Below, piece after piece: positions 25,221 through 33,003 of a DNA stretch of 64,000 bases. The stretch lies in NCBI GenBank assembly GCA_049596815.1, contig JBMYLY010000001.1:4107-68106 (forward strand), in the 5' to 3' direction. Both the position numbers and the translations under genes were made by a program. Under the pieces are notes generated by a model. It was not told the origin of the DNA. It saw nothing but the letters and a program-made list of their open reading frames with translations, and searched no databases. The stretch's first letter is position 1. Each line of letters starts with the position of its first letter. This DNA is from UBA724 sp049596815 (GTDB lineage Bacteria; Bacteroidota; Bacteroidia; Flavobacteriales; Flavobacteriaceae).

Positions 25221-26378
25221 ATGAAATTCCCAGCCTTTTCTTGGAGAGACAACAGCCGATGGCTATTGATATGCGCACTGGTTTTGGTGGTGTTTTTTAT
25301 TTTGTGGAACCTATACTTACTTGTTCAACAAACAGAAAGTGATGAGCGCCAACGCATGGAGCTATGGGCACTTGCCCAACAGCAGTTTACCCAAAACATA
25401 GACCTCAACGAAGATATTGATCCCTTGATCTTTAATGTATTGACGAGCGAAAACAACATCCCAATGATAGTGGTGGATGCTGATGATCGCATTGTCTCCT
25501 TTAACAACATAGACCCACAAAGAGCCGTGGCACGCGATTCTGCCTTTCTTAAAAAAACCTTGGCGCGTATCAAAAGAGAAAATCCACCTATCGAGATTGT
25601 ATATGAAAACACAGTCAACCAGCGGATGTATTATGGCAACTCTTCTCTCTTAAACAAACTGCGTCTCTATCCGCTAGCTCTATTATTGGTGGTATTGAGT
25701 ATGGGCACGATGTTGTTTGTTTATCTGAAAGCAACCCAATCCGCACTTCAAAACAAATTATGGACTGGTATGGCCAAAGAAACTGCGCACCAAATCGGAA
25801 CCCCTTTGTCGTCACTGTTGGGTTGGGTGTCCCTGCTTCAATCCAAAGGGGTAGATGAGGCCAAACACATGGAAAAAGACCTGAAACGTTTGGAAACCAT
25901 CACCCACAGGTTTTCTAAAATTGGTTCGCTTCCGACCCTCACAAAAACAGATGTGGTTGCGGCTACCGAAGAGGTGTTTGAATACCTCAAACTGCGAACC
26001 CCCAAAGGGATTGACATGGTGTTTTCTTCAGAGGTCAAAAAGAAAGAGATACGCCTCAACAAAGAACTGTATTGTTGGGTAATTGAAAACCTAATCAAAA
26101 ACAGTATAGACGCGCTAAAGGACAAGGGCGCAATTCAATTACAAATCTCAGACAAAGCCAAGCAAATAGAAATATTGGTTCAAGACAACGGCGTAGGAAT
26201 CCCCAAAAAAATGCACAAAAAAATCTTTATGCCGGGGGTAACCACCAAGAAAAGAGGCTGGGGATTGGGGCTTTCTCTGTCAAGAAGAATCGTCGAGGAA
26301 TATCACAATGGGAAGATAGGGCTTCACAAAACTGGAAAAAAACAGGGAACCTGCTTCAAAATCGAACTTCCAGCCTAG
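25221..26378 (+). CDS. Orphan membrane histidine kinase
   Basis: A 385-residue kinase. Helices at about 13-34 and 150-168 flank a roughly 115-residue external sensor domain. The phospho-acceptor segment is unusual: M-A-K-E-T-A-H-Q-I-G-T-P-L-S-S-L with His190, i.e. H-Q-I-G-T-P rather than H-E-L-K/R-T-P. The HATPase domain has N-L-I-K-N-S-I-D-A-L, D-N-G-V-G-I-P and G-W-G-L-G-L-S-L-S. No response regulator is adjacent. A near-consensus -7 box (TATATTCG, 25204-25211) precedes the start. Its stop shares bases with that of the convergent HIT gene (CTAG). Confidence 0.9.
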   Translation: MKFPAFSWRDNSRWLLICALVLVVFFILWNLYLLVQQTESDERQRMELWALAQQQFTQNIDLNEDIDPLIFNVLTSENNIPMIVVDADDRIVSFNNIDPQRAVARDSAFLKKTLARIKRENPPIEIVYENTVNQRMYYGNSSLLNKLRLYPLALLLVVLSMGTMLFVYLKATQSALQNKLWTGMAKETAHQIGTPLSSLLGWVSLLQSKGVDEAKHMEKDLKRLETITHRFSKIGSLPTLTKTDVVAATEEVFEYLKLRTPKGIDMVFSSEVKKKEIRLNKELYCWVIENLIKNSIDALKDKGAIQLQISDKAKQIEILVQDNGVGIPKKMHKKIFMPGVTTKKRGWGLGLSLSRRIVEEYHNGKIGLHKTGKKQGTCFKIELPA

Positions 26379-26764
26379 AGCTGTGCTTTGATTTTAGCAA
26401 CCAAACTTTTAAAATCTTCATCAGACATTTTTACTTTGGTTTGAAAAGTCATTTCGTGCATTTCGTTGAGTGGGATGAGGTGCACATGTGCATGGGGCAC
26501 TTCTAAACCTACCACGGCCATACCGACTCGTTTGCACGGAAGGGCTTTTTCCAAAGCTATGGCAATGCGCTTGGAAAACTGCATGAGCTTGATGTAGGGG
26601 TCATCTTCTAGGTCAAAAAGTTTGTCCACCTCTTTTTTGGGAACACACAACACGTGACCTCGTGCATTGGGGTTGATGTCTAAAAAAGCATAGCAATCTG
26701 CATCTTCGTCTATGGTATAGGCAGGCAATTCCCCTTGTATGATGCGTGTGAAAATAGAAGGCAT
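26375..26764 (-). CDS. HIT-family nucleotide hydrolase
   Basis: A 129-residue HIT-domain protein: an early I-F-T-R-I-I-x-G-E-L-P-A-Y region, D-I-N-P-x-A-x-G-H-V-L-C-V-P-K and the histidine triad H-A-H-V-H-L-I-P near residues 92-99. Such enzymes cleave dinucleoside polyphosphates or nucleoside phosphoramidates. It starts 2 bases after the greA stop, forming a greA-hit operon. Confidence 0.94.
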   Translation of the reverse strand: MPSIFTRIIQGELPAYTIDEDADCYAFLDINPNARGHVLCVPKKEVDKLFDLEDDPYIKLMQFSKRIAIALEKALPCKRVGMAVVGLEVPHAHVHLIPLNEMHEMTFQTKVKMSDEDFKSLVAKIKAQL

Positions 26765-26766
26765 GC

Positions 26767-27240
26767 CTAACTGTTGATGGAGAGTATTTCGAATTTCAGC
26801 ACACCGTTGGGGACACTTACCTCTGCAATATCACCTACCTCTTTTCCCAAAAGACCTTTCCCAATGGGAGAACTGACAGAAATTTTCCCGGTTTTTAGGT
26901 CGGCCTCGCTCTCTGCTACCAATGTATAGGTCATTTCCATATTGTTGGTGGTGTTTTTGATTTTTACCTTGGACAATACGTGTACTTTTGATTGATCTAA
27001 CTGAGATTCGTCAAGAAGGCGCGCAGAAGCTAAGGTTTCTTCGAGTTTTGATATCTTGAGCTCCAACAGCCCTTGGGCTTCTTTGGCAGCATCATATTCT
27101 GCATTTTCACTCAAATCTCCTTTGTCCCTAGCCTCAGCAATGGCTTGGGAGGCTTTGGGTCGCTCAATATCTTTGAGTTGATTGAGTTCATCACGCAATT
27201 TTTTTAGGCCTTCAGCGGTATAGTAAGATACAGTACTCAT
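26767..27240 (-). CDS. greA: Transcription elongation factor GreA
   Basis: A 157-residue protein, the normal GreA length. The N-terminal coiled coil (about 10-75, with E-N-A-E-Y-D-A-A-K-E at its tip region) enters the RNA polymerase secondary channel and stimulates cleavage of backtracked RNA; the C-terminal FKBP-like domain ends V-P-N-G-V-L-K-F-E-I. Start M-S-T-V-S-Y-Y-T at 27240 is chosen over an upstream codon at 27273. The leader between promoter and start holds a terminator-like hairpin. Confidence 0.95.
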   Translation of the reverse strand: MSTVSYYTAEGLKKLRDELNQLKDIERPKASQAIAEARDKGDLSENAEYDAAKEAQGLLELKISKLEETLASARLLDESQLDQSKVHVLSKVKIKNTTNNMEMTYTLVAESEADLKTGKISVSSPIGKGLLGKEVGDIAEVSVPNGVLKFEILSINS

Positions 27241-27258
27241 GATAGTTGATTTAGAAAC

Positions 27259-27283
27259 AAAAAAATCCCTCAATTAGCGGGAT
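27259..27283 (-). promoter_or_regulatory. Terminator-like hairpin in the greA leader (candidate attenuator)
   Basis: On the minus strand ATCCC (27283-27279) can pair with GGGAT (27269-27265) across a 9-base loop, followed by a run of T (seven including the last stem base). It lies immediately behind the predicted start of transcription and 19 bases or more upstream of the greA ATG. The stem is short, so premature termination is only a possibility; it may also protect the 5' end. Confidence 0.5.
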
Positions 27284-27289
27284 GCATAA

Positions 27290-27297
27290 CAAATATA
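27290..27297 (-). promoter_or_regulatory. -7 promoter box (TATATTTG) of greA-hit
   Basis: Minus-strand full match to TAnnTTTG, 49 bases before the greA ATG at 27240, longer than for most genes here, which leaves room for the leader hairpin. Confidence 0.65.
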
Positions 27298-27340
27298 CAA
27301 AATTCCTGTTTTTCAACGTTTTAGTTTTATATTGCTCCTC

Positions 27341-27760
27341 ATGAAACGGAAGCTGATTGTTGTGTTTTGCCTTTGGCTAATAGGCTGTGAAGACAATGCC
27401 ATAGAGCGCAATCCTTACTTGCCAAATTACAGCTTTGAGTTTGAGTTCAATCTCAACCTACCCCAGTATGACAACCTTCGGTTTACAGGGGGCACACACA
27501 CCATCTCTGGATTGGGTGTGAAAGGGGTTCATTTGTTCAACCTCAACGGGAGTCAGATTATTGCGTGGGAAGCAGGTTGTCCCAACCATGCCCCCAGCCA
27601 ATGTTCGACTACCATTGTTGAGGGCATAGAGGCACAGTGTCCTTGCGATGATTATTTGTATAGTTTGGCCACAGGCCAACCCCTTACAGAAGGAGCGTCT
27701 TATGGCTTGGTAAATTATCGCGTGCAACGCAACGGAAACCAAGTGCTGATTTACAACTAA
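27341..27760 (+). CDS. Lipoprotein with a degenerate Rieske-like domain
   Basis: A 139-residue lipoprotein (lipobox L-I-G-C, Cys16). The body is laid out like a Rieske domain: V-H-L-F-N-L-N-G-S-Q-I-I-A-W-E (strands), then G-C-P-N-H (Cys80, His83), and Q-C-P-C-D-D-Y-L-Y-S-L-A-T-G-Q-P (Cys100, Cys102), matching C-x-H and C-P-C-H-G-S-x-F. The second Rieske histidine is Asp here and the first Cys-His pair is spaced C-x-x-H, so a standard [2Fe-2S] cluster is doubtful. ATG 27341 is preferred over TTG 27332. Its stop shares bases with that of the convergent TonB receptor gene. Confidence 0.75.
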   Translation: MKRKLIVVFCLWLIGCEDNAIERNPYLPNYSFEFEFNLNLPQYDNLRFTGGTHTISGLGVKGVHLFNLNGSQIIAWEAGCPNHAPSQCSTTIVEGIEAQCPCDDYLYSLATGQPLTEGASYGLVNYRVQRNGNQVLIYN

Positions 27761-29946
27761 AATCGAATGTTCACTCCGGCCAAGAAGTGGAAACCTGCTT
27801 GTGGATAATAACCAACACCTTCTATGGTTTGAACCATACCCGGATTGCTCCAACTATCGTCATAGGTATAGAAATACCCGTTAGACACATAGGAGGCATC
27901 CAGCACATTGTTGAGCAGCAATTGTAGTGTTAAAGATTTACACCACGATGGATCGAGTTGGTACTGGATGCTGATATCGTGCGTCGTATAGGAAGGCAAC
28001 TTGGACAAATCCGCATCTATATTGCCCATATACTGCTCGCCCACATATTTGCTAAACAGCGATACCGTCCATGCGTAATTAGGTAAATACGTCAATTGGC
28101 TTGCACCGACTACATTGGGCGAGTAAGACAAATTGGTGTTGCCCAACTCCTGCAATTGGCCATCGCGTTCAAAAACAAAATCGCGATTTATATTCTCACT
28201 CAAAGTGAGGTTGGCATTCCAACTCCATTGGGAACTCAACTGCCAATCGACATCCAACTCCAGACCCAAACGGTAGCTGCTACCGCTATTTTCTCGGATA
28301 GGTGCGCCTACTTCATCGACAGCTCCTGTGAGTACCAATTGGTCTTTGTAGTCCATATAATACACATTGGCGCCAAATTTCAGGAACTCCGACTTGTGAC
28401 GCCAGCCCAACTCATAGTCGGTCAAGGATTCTGGCACGGGATTGCCGTTTTCAAAATCAGTTCTGTTGGGTTCTCTGTGAGCACGAGCCACAGACAAATA
28501 GGCTTGATCTTCGTTATTTAGGTTATAAGTAAGTCCAAACTTAGGGTTGAAAAACCCGTAATTCCTGTCTATGCTGATGGGTTCGGGGCCTGCTTGAACA
28601 CCATTTGCCACATAGTCCACCCAACGGTATTGTAGGTCTGTAAATACGACCAAATTGTCTCCAACCGCATGGGTGAGCTTGCCAAAAATATTGGTGTCTT
28701 TTTTGATTCCTTGGTTTTCATAAAATCGATGTCCTGGCATGGCGCCCCCAGTATTATCAGCCCAAACTAGCACTCCAAAATGATCGCCTACATACTTGCT
28801 GTGATAGGCACCCAAATCAAGTGTGTTGCTGCCTTTTTGGTAGCGCGCATTGAGATTGGCCACATAAAAATCGTTGTCCAACCATTTTTGAGTAATATTC
28901 TCCGTGGCTTCAGCGCCCATATTTGGCAAATCTAGATAAGTCGGGTCAGTGGTTCCTGAAAAACCTACGTTTTGGTCAAACCACAGATCATTGAGTTCTT
29001 GGTAATAGCCTTTCCCATAGGTGTAGTTTAGCCCTAATCCCATAGACCAGTACATATTGAGCTGTTGGTTCCAATGAAGCTGAAAGTGGTCTTGGTCATA
29101 ATTATCTACTTGGTCCTCGTAAAACCCTAAGAGATTTCCTTCCGCATCATAGTTTTCACCTGCCGGATTGTGGGTCCTGTTTTCTTTGAGGGTGATCGGG
29201 TCTATTCCAAACCAAGATTGGTATGTGCGCTCATGCCCGCCAAAAGCCAAGGCTTTGAGTTGGGTTTTTCCTTCTTGGTAAACCGTCTGTAAGAAATACG
29301 ATTTTAAATCAGAGCTGGCCCGGTCAATATAGCCATCTGAATCAATTTTGGACAACCTACCAGAGAGTTCAAAGCGATTATCTAATAAGCCAGTGGAAAA
29401 TTTTAAAGTGTGTTTTTGGGTAGCAAAACTTCCAAAACTGTGAGCCAATTGCGCATAAGCCTCATTCGAGACAGCGTCTGTTGTGATGTTAAGGCTTGCC
29501 CCAAAAGCACCCGATCCGTTGGTCGAGGTGCCTACTCCACGCTGCAACTGTAGGCTTTCCACAGAGGAACTAAAGTCAGGCAAATCGACCCAAAAAGTAC
29601 CTTGAGATTCGGAATCATTGTATGGAATCCCGTTGATGGTCACGTTGACTCGAGTGGCATCGGAACCACGCACCCGAATGCCGGTATAGCCCACTCCGGC
29701 ACCCGCATCACTAGTCGTGACCACTCCAGGCAAAAAATTGAGCAAAATGGGGAGGTCGGCACCAAGGTTTCGAGAGGCCAATTCTTCTTTGGTTACATCC
29801 GAAAAAGCCATGGGCGTTTGGTCTGTGGCGCTCAAAGCAGCAACCGTAACCCCTTTGAGTTGAATTTCGGTCTGCAAACTGTCTTTTGCTTGTTGGGCTA
29901 ATAGCATTCCTGTTCCTAAAAAAAAGGATAGTAAAAAAGATTTCAT
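27757..29946 (-). CDS. TonB-dependent outer-membrane receptor under TPP riboswitch control (predicted thiamin receptor)
   Basis: A 729-residue receptor: signal peptide about 1-17 (ending L-L-A-Q), a TonB box region, a plug domain (about 45-155: I-R-V-R-G-S-D-A-T-R-V-N-V-T-I-N-G-I-P-Y-N-D) and a 22-strand-type beta barrel ending G-F-H-F-L-A-G-V-N-I-R-F with terminal Phe. By sequence alone it resembles iron-type receptors, but the TPP aptamer in its leader indicates a thiamin compound as cargo. The upstream operon encodes a thiamine-binding protein and a PnuC-family permease. A hairpin encloses its start codon. Energy would come from TonB-ExbBD. Confidence 0.9.
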   Translation of the reverse strand: MKSFLLSFFLGTGMLLAQQAKDSLQTEIQLKGVTVAALSATDQTPMAFSDVTKEELASRNLGADLPILLNFLPGVVTTSDAGAGVGYTGIRVRGSDATRVNVTINGIPYNDSESQGTFWVDLPDFSSSVESLQLQRGVGTSTNGSGAFGASLNITTDAVSNEAYAQLAHSFGSFATQKHTLKFSTGLLDNRFELSGRLSKIDSDGYIDRASSDLKSYFLQTVYQEGKTQLKALAFGGHERTYQSWFGIDPITLKENRTHNPAGENYDAEGNLLGFYEDQVDNYDQDHFQLHWNQQLNMYWSMGLGLNYTYGKGYYQELNDLWFDQNVGFSGTTDPTYLDLPNMGAEATENITQKWLDNDFYVANLNARYQKGSNTLDLGAYHSKYVGDHFGVLVWADNTGGAMPGHRFYENQGIKKDTNIFGKLTHAVGDNLVVFTDLQYRWVDYVANGVQAGPEPISIDRNYGFFNPKFGLTYNLNNEDQAYLSVARAHREPNRTDFENGNPVPESLTDYELGWRHKSEFLKFGANVYYMDYKDQLVLTGAVDEVGAPIRENSGSSYRLGLELDVDWQLSSQWSWNANLTLSENINRDFVFERDGQLQELGNTNLSYSPNVVGASQLTYLPNYAWTVSLFSKYVGEQYMGNIDADLSKLPSYTTHDISIQYQLDPSWCKSLTLQLLLNNVLDASYVSNGYFYTYDDSWSNPGMVQTIEGVGYYPQAGFHFLAGVNIRF

Positions 29947-29965
29947 TCGTACTTGTTTTACGAAT
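29945..29965 (-). promoter_or_regulatory. Start-codon hairpin of the TPP-controlled receptor
   Basis: On the mRNA, ATTCGTA pairs perfectly with TACGAAT over a 7-base loop (29965-29959 with 29951-29945), and the last two stem bases belong to the AUG at 29946. Just upstream, ACCCCTTT (about 29974-29967) is complementary over 8 bases to AAAGGGGT in the 5' arm of the aptamer. This is a plausible expression platform acting on translation initiation. Confidence 0.65.
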
Positions 29966-30000
29966 AAAAGGGGTTATTATTCTAATGATTAATAACTTAA

Positions 30001-30076
30001 ATTTCCCTTGGCAGCATTACCTGCCCAGGTTCGTTGGGTATGATCTCAGCCCTTTTGGTTGGGCACCCCTTTGAGA
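30001..30076 (-). promoter_or_regulatory. TPP riboswitch (THI element)
   Basis: Reading the minus strand, all conserved blocks are present in order: GGGGTGCC, stem GCCC/GGGC, the CTGAGA pyrimidine-binding turn, TACCC pairing back to GGGGT, GAACCTG, stem GGCAG around GTAATG with CTGCC, and AAGGGAA. These match the thiamin-pyrophosphate aptamer. It begins a few bases after the -7 box and ends 54 bases before the receptor start. TPP binding should repress synthesis of the receptor. Confidence 0.97.
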
Positions 30077-30081
30077 TGATG

Positions 30082-30089
30082 CAAATATA
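30082..30089 (-). promoter_or_regulatory. -7 promoter box (TATATTTG) of the riboswitch transcript
   Basis: Minus-strand full match to TAnnTTTG, placed right after the stop of the DUF4301 gene and 6 bases before the aptamer, so the receptor can be transcribed apart from the upstream operon. Confidence 0.7.
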
Positions 30090-30100
30090 CAAACGAGGCT

Positions 30101-31612
30101 TTAAACCTGATGGGCCGGACGCAATAAATCGTTGACATTTTTCACCGGATTGAAAGTACGGACTGGCACCTCCACAAACAGCGTATTCCAACCGGCCATG
30201 GCGCCATTCCAAAGACCCGGATGTTCAAGGGCTTTGACAGGCTTCCCACCGATAGATTTTTCACTTACAAAATAGGCGTCCCCATCCACAAATTGGGTTA
30301 GGTCAAACTTTTCTCCCTTATAATTATATACCCCACACACAATATCGACAGGGTTGAAGTGGGTGCCTTTTTGAAGTGCTTCCATATGTTGGGGATTGTC
30401 GGCATCCATTTGGGCCTGTTCTACAATCTGCAAACTTTGCTGTCCGGTACGATTCACCCAAAAAGGACCTCCGCCAGGTTCGTTTTCGTTGGGTACCATA
30501 CCGCACACCCGAATGGGGCGATTGAGCTTTTCGATTACAAATGCTCTTTCTTCAGAACCAGAAAGCGCGGGAACCTTAATATGGAAGTTGTATTCTAAAA
30601 AAGCTTTGGCTTTATCTACAAGCGCACCTGAGTCCAATGCTTTAAGTAAATTGAAAATCTTTTCCTGCATATCAAGCATACATCCTGCCAGTACTTTTTT
30701 GTAGTAACCAAATTCCTGATGTCTGCTTTCAACAGGTACATTGTCAATATTACTGACAAAAATGACTTCGCCTTGAATTTGGTTTAGATTTTCGATAAGT
30801 GCACCATGACCCCCTGCTCTGAATACCAAGTTCCCATTTTTGTTTAAAACGGGTTGGTTGTCAAGGTCTACTGTTATGGTGTCTGTATTTGGATGTTGTA
30901 CCGAATAATCGATATGCATACTCACTCCGTGGTCATGACTTAATGACTTTTGGAGTTGAGCGCCCAAAAACTTAAAATCATCGAGGTGTTCTTCGGCTAT
31001 GGTAAAATGATGGTAGGTGGTGTTGTCTGTAACCGCAAAGGCAAGTGCTGCTCTGAACTGTTCTTCAAAAGCAGTACGTGTGCTGTCAGTATAACGATGA
31101 AAAGGAACCAAGGCTTTTGGCTTGTTGCCATACTTCTCCAATACCAAACGAATCAAGTGGTAATAGAACGCGCTTGTATCCATCTGATTATTAAATGTAG
31201 ATTTTAACTCGGTCTCTAGCTCCTTGTAAAAGGGCAATTTTTCTACGCCCCCAAGAAAAACACCCAGTTTGTAAGTTTTTTTTCGGTTCAAATAGGCCCT
31301 GATGGTTTCTTGGGTTGGATTGTATTTGCCTAAAAAATAATACAAGAATTTAAACATGCGCGTGGCCATGCCTGAGGCCGGTACAAAACGAGTAATGCGC
31401 AATGATGCTTTCTGCTTGTCGTAGGTCTGAGTAAAACGTGCGCACTGCTCTTTGTCGAAACGCAATATGCCATCCCCCACAGTAGCCGGACGCACTATTT
31501 CGGTCGGTTGCGGTCCGTGTACCAATTTTTGCCATTGAAGTGCCAATGCTTGCTCGGAAATTCCAAGTGTTTGAAGTTGATCTTTATGTGGTGTGGTATC
31601 AAACATGGGCAA
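30101..31612 (-). CDS. DUF4301 protein
   Basis: A 503-residue soluble protein recognised as DUF4301 of Bacteroidota by P-A-S-G-M-A-T-R-M-F-K-F-L and A-L-V-P-F-H-R-Y, R-A-G-G-H-G-A-L-I-E-N-L-N, F-V-S-N-I-D-N-V-P and R-V-C-G-M-V-P-N-E-N-E-P-G-G-G-P-F-W. The arrangement of glycine-rich and acidic motifs is reminiscent of nucleotidyltransferase folds, but this is only an impression. It is the last gene of the thiamin-type operon and overlaps the NadR-like gene by 14 bases. Whether it takes part in thiamin salvage is unknown. Confidence 0.85.
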   Translation of the reverse strand: MPMFDTTPHKDQLQTLGISEQALALQWQKLVHGPQPTEIVRPATVGDGILRFDKEQCARFTQTYDKQKASLRITRFVPASGMATRMFKFLYYFLGKYNPTQETIRAYLNRKKTYKLGVFLGGVEKLPFYKELETELKSTFNNQMDTSAFYYHLIRLVLEKYGNKPKALVPFHRYTDSTRTAFEEQFRAALAFAVTDNTTYHHFTIAEEHLDDFKFLGAQLQKSLSHDHGVSMHIDYSVQHPNTDTITVDLDNQPVLNKNGNLVFRAGGHGALIENLNQIQGEVIFVSNIDNVPVESRHQEFGYYKKVLAGCMLDMQEKIFNLLKALDSGALVDKAKAFLEYNFHIKVPALSGSEERAFVIEKLNRPIRVCGMVPNENEPGGGPFWVNRTGQQSLQIVEQAQMDADNPQHMEALQKGTHFNPVDIVCGVYNYKGEKFDLTQFVDGDAYFVSEKSIGGKPVKALEHPGLWNGAMAGWNTLFVEVPVRTFNPVKNVNDLLRPAHQV

Positions 31613-32165
31613 AGCGATTTTCTATGGCGTCTATTGCCATTTTAAAACGTGTATCACCATCGCCACTGATGATTACATAAGGTTTGTTGTGGTCGATTAA
31701 ACTTTGTTGAAAGCGTTCAAACATATGGCTTCGGTCGTTAGGTCTGTCTCTCAAATCATCCGCTATCCACGGAAGGTCTGTGCTCATTAACAAATACAAA
31801 TCGTAGGTGTTTTTTTGCACATACTCACGTATGATAGGTGGGCATTGGCCTTCAAAATAGATTTCAGAATAGGTCTGAGTAACCAACAAATCGGTGTCAC
31901 AAAACAAAATGTTGTTGGCTTGGGCGGCTTTTTGGTTCTCACTATGCATTTGGCCGTACGCAATGGGTACCAAATCTTCAATCGTACAGACCGCTTGGTG
32001 TTCGTCCCATTTTTTTTGCAAATAGGTACGAGCATATTCCGGCACCCACAGTGTATTGTAGTGCTTTGCCAGTTTTTGAGCCAAAGTGGATTTGCCCGTA
32101 GATTCGGGGCCATAAAGAACCACCTTTAGGCATCGAGTATCGGCTTGTGCAAGGCTTTTTTCCAT
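31599..32165 (-). CDS. NadR-like P-loop kinase (predicted thiamin or nucleoside kinase)
   Basis: A 188-residue ATPase resembling the ribosylnicotinamide kinase domain of NadR without its adenylyltransferase half. Walker A is G-P-E-S-T-G-K-S-T at about 19-27, followed by V-P-E-Y-A-R-T-Y-L and F-C-D-T-D-L-L-V-T. In NadR this domain traps nicotinamide riboside brought in by PnuC. Here the gene overlaps the permease gene by 40 bases, and the neighbours include a thiamine-binding protein and a TPP-controlled receptor, so thiamin phosphorylation is the alternative I favour. The sequence alone cannot decide. Confidence 0.8.
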   Translation of the reverse strand: MEKSLAQADTRCLKVVLYGPESTGKSTLAQKLAKHYNTLWVPEYARTYLQKKWDEHQAVCTIEDLVPIAYGQMHSENQKAAQANNILFCDTDLLVTQTYSEIYFEGQCPPIIREYVQKNTYDLYLLMSTDLPWIADDLRDRPNDRSHMFERFQQSLIDHNKPYVIISGDGDTRFKMAIDAIENRFAHV

Positions 32166-32758
32166 GCGATGTATCCAAATACAGCCACAAAGGTAAAGAT
32201 TAGGTATTGAAAGGAGGTAAAGGTCAGGCCTTTTGTGAGGTATAAGGGTACAGAAATCACATCACCGACAATCCAAAAAATCCAGTTTTCTATTTTTCTT
32301 CTTGCCATAAGCCACATTCCTGCAAAGAAAATGGCGGTGGTAAGGGTATCAATTAAAGCCGTAGTGCTTCCCCATTTGTCAAACCAAACATAGACAGCAT
32401 ACACAAAGACCAAACTACCCGCCAACAACACATATAGCCATCTACGCTCTTTATGGGTCATTCGCGCAATGGGGGTGGGTTGTTGGAGTGCGTCGCGACG
32501 TGTCCATACATACCAGCCATAGACCGACATGATAAAATAGTAGCCATTGATAAGCATATCACCCAACAGTGTCCATTGAAACAACAGATACACATAGATG
32601 GCTGTTGAAATCATACCCGTGGGAAAAACCGCAATGTGGTTTTGTTTGGCACACCACACACTGACAAGTCCCAGGGTTGCTGCGATGATTTCCAAAGCCA
32701 CATCCCAAACTGCATAATCGGCATATTGGCCAAAAAGAAAATCAAAAATTTGGGACAT
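32126..32758 (-). CDS. pnuT: PnuC-family transporter, predicted thiamin transporter PnuT
   Basis: A 210-residue integral membrane protein with about seven hydrophobic helices and the PnuC-type segments Y-G-W-Y-V-W and E-N-W-I-F-W-I-V-G-D. PnuC proteins move nicotinamide riboside by facilitated diffusion driven by intracellular phosphorylation; the PnuT branch moves thiamin and in Bacteroidota is known to sit with TPP riboswitches and thiamin outer-membrane receptors. Context favours PnuT here. The start overlaps the thiamine-binding protein gene by 17 bases. Confidence 0.85.
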   Translation of the reverse strand: MSQIFDFLFGQYADYAVWDVALEIIAATLGLVSVWCAKQNHIAVFPTGMISTAIYVYLLFQWTLLGDMLINGYYFIMSVYGWYVWTRRDALQQPTPIARMTHKERRWLYVLLAGSLVFVYAVYVWFDKWGSTTALIDTLTTAIFFAGMWLMARRKIENWIFWIVGDVISVPLYLTKGLTFTSFQYLIFTFVAVFGYIAWKKALHKPILDA

Positions 32759-33002
32759 ATTGACTTCTGTCAGTGTTAAACATTTTGATGTGGAGTAATA
32801 CCCCCGCCTCCGATTCGAAGGTGGTTTTGATTTCTTGGGTTAAAAAAGGCATGAGTGCATCATATTCCCCATAAATCTGTGTGCTTAAGGGGGTTTCGCG
32901 TAGGTCAAAACTGCTTGAGCGCAAGCGCATAATAAAATCTTTGATTGTCGGTGCGTAAGCATCGGCAAGTGGAGTAAGGGTGAGTTCTACAGATATTTTC
33001 AT
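32742..33002 (-). CDS. Thiamine-binding protein (DUF77/MTH1187/YkoF-like)
   Basis: An 86-residue protein of the ferredoxin-like thiamine-binding family: M-K-I-S-V-E-L-T-L-T-P-L at the start and L-S-T-Q-I-Y-G-E-Y-D-A-L-M in the middle, as in MTH1187/YkoF relatives. No signal peptide, so it should act in the cytoplasm, perhaps as a thiamin carrier or sensor. It begins 1 base after the phosphopantetheinyl transferase stop and overlaps pnuT. Confidence 0.85.
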   Translation of the reverse strand: MKISVELTLTPLADAYAPTIKDFIMRLRSSSFDLRETPLSTQIYGEYDALMPFLTQEIKTTFESEAGVLLHIKMFNTDRSQYVPNF

Positions 33003-33003
33003 G

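Noticed and set aside
31599..32758. Annotating the PnuC-family permease and NadR-like kinase as nicotinamide riboside uptake
   Set aside because: Not excluded, but the adjacent thiamine-binding gene and the TPP riboswitch on the neighbouring receptor make thiamin the better reading.
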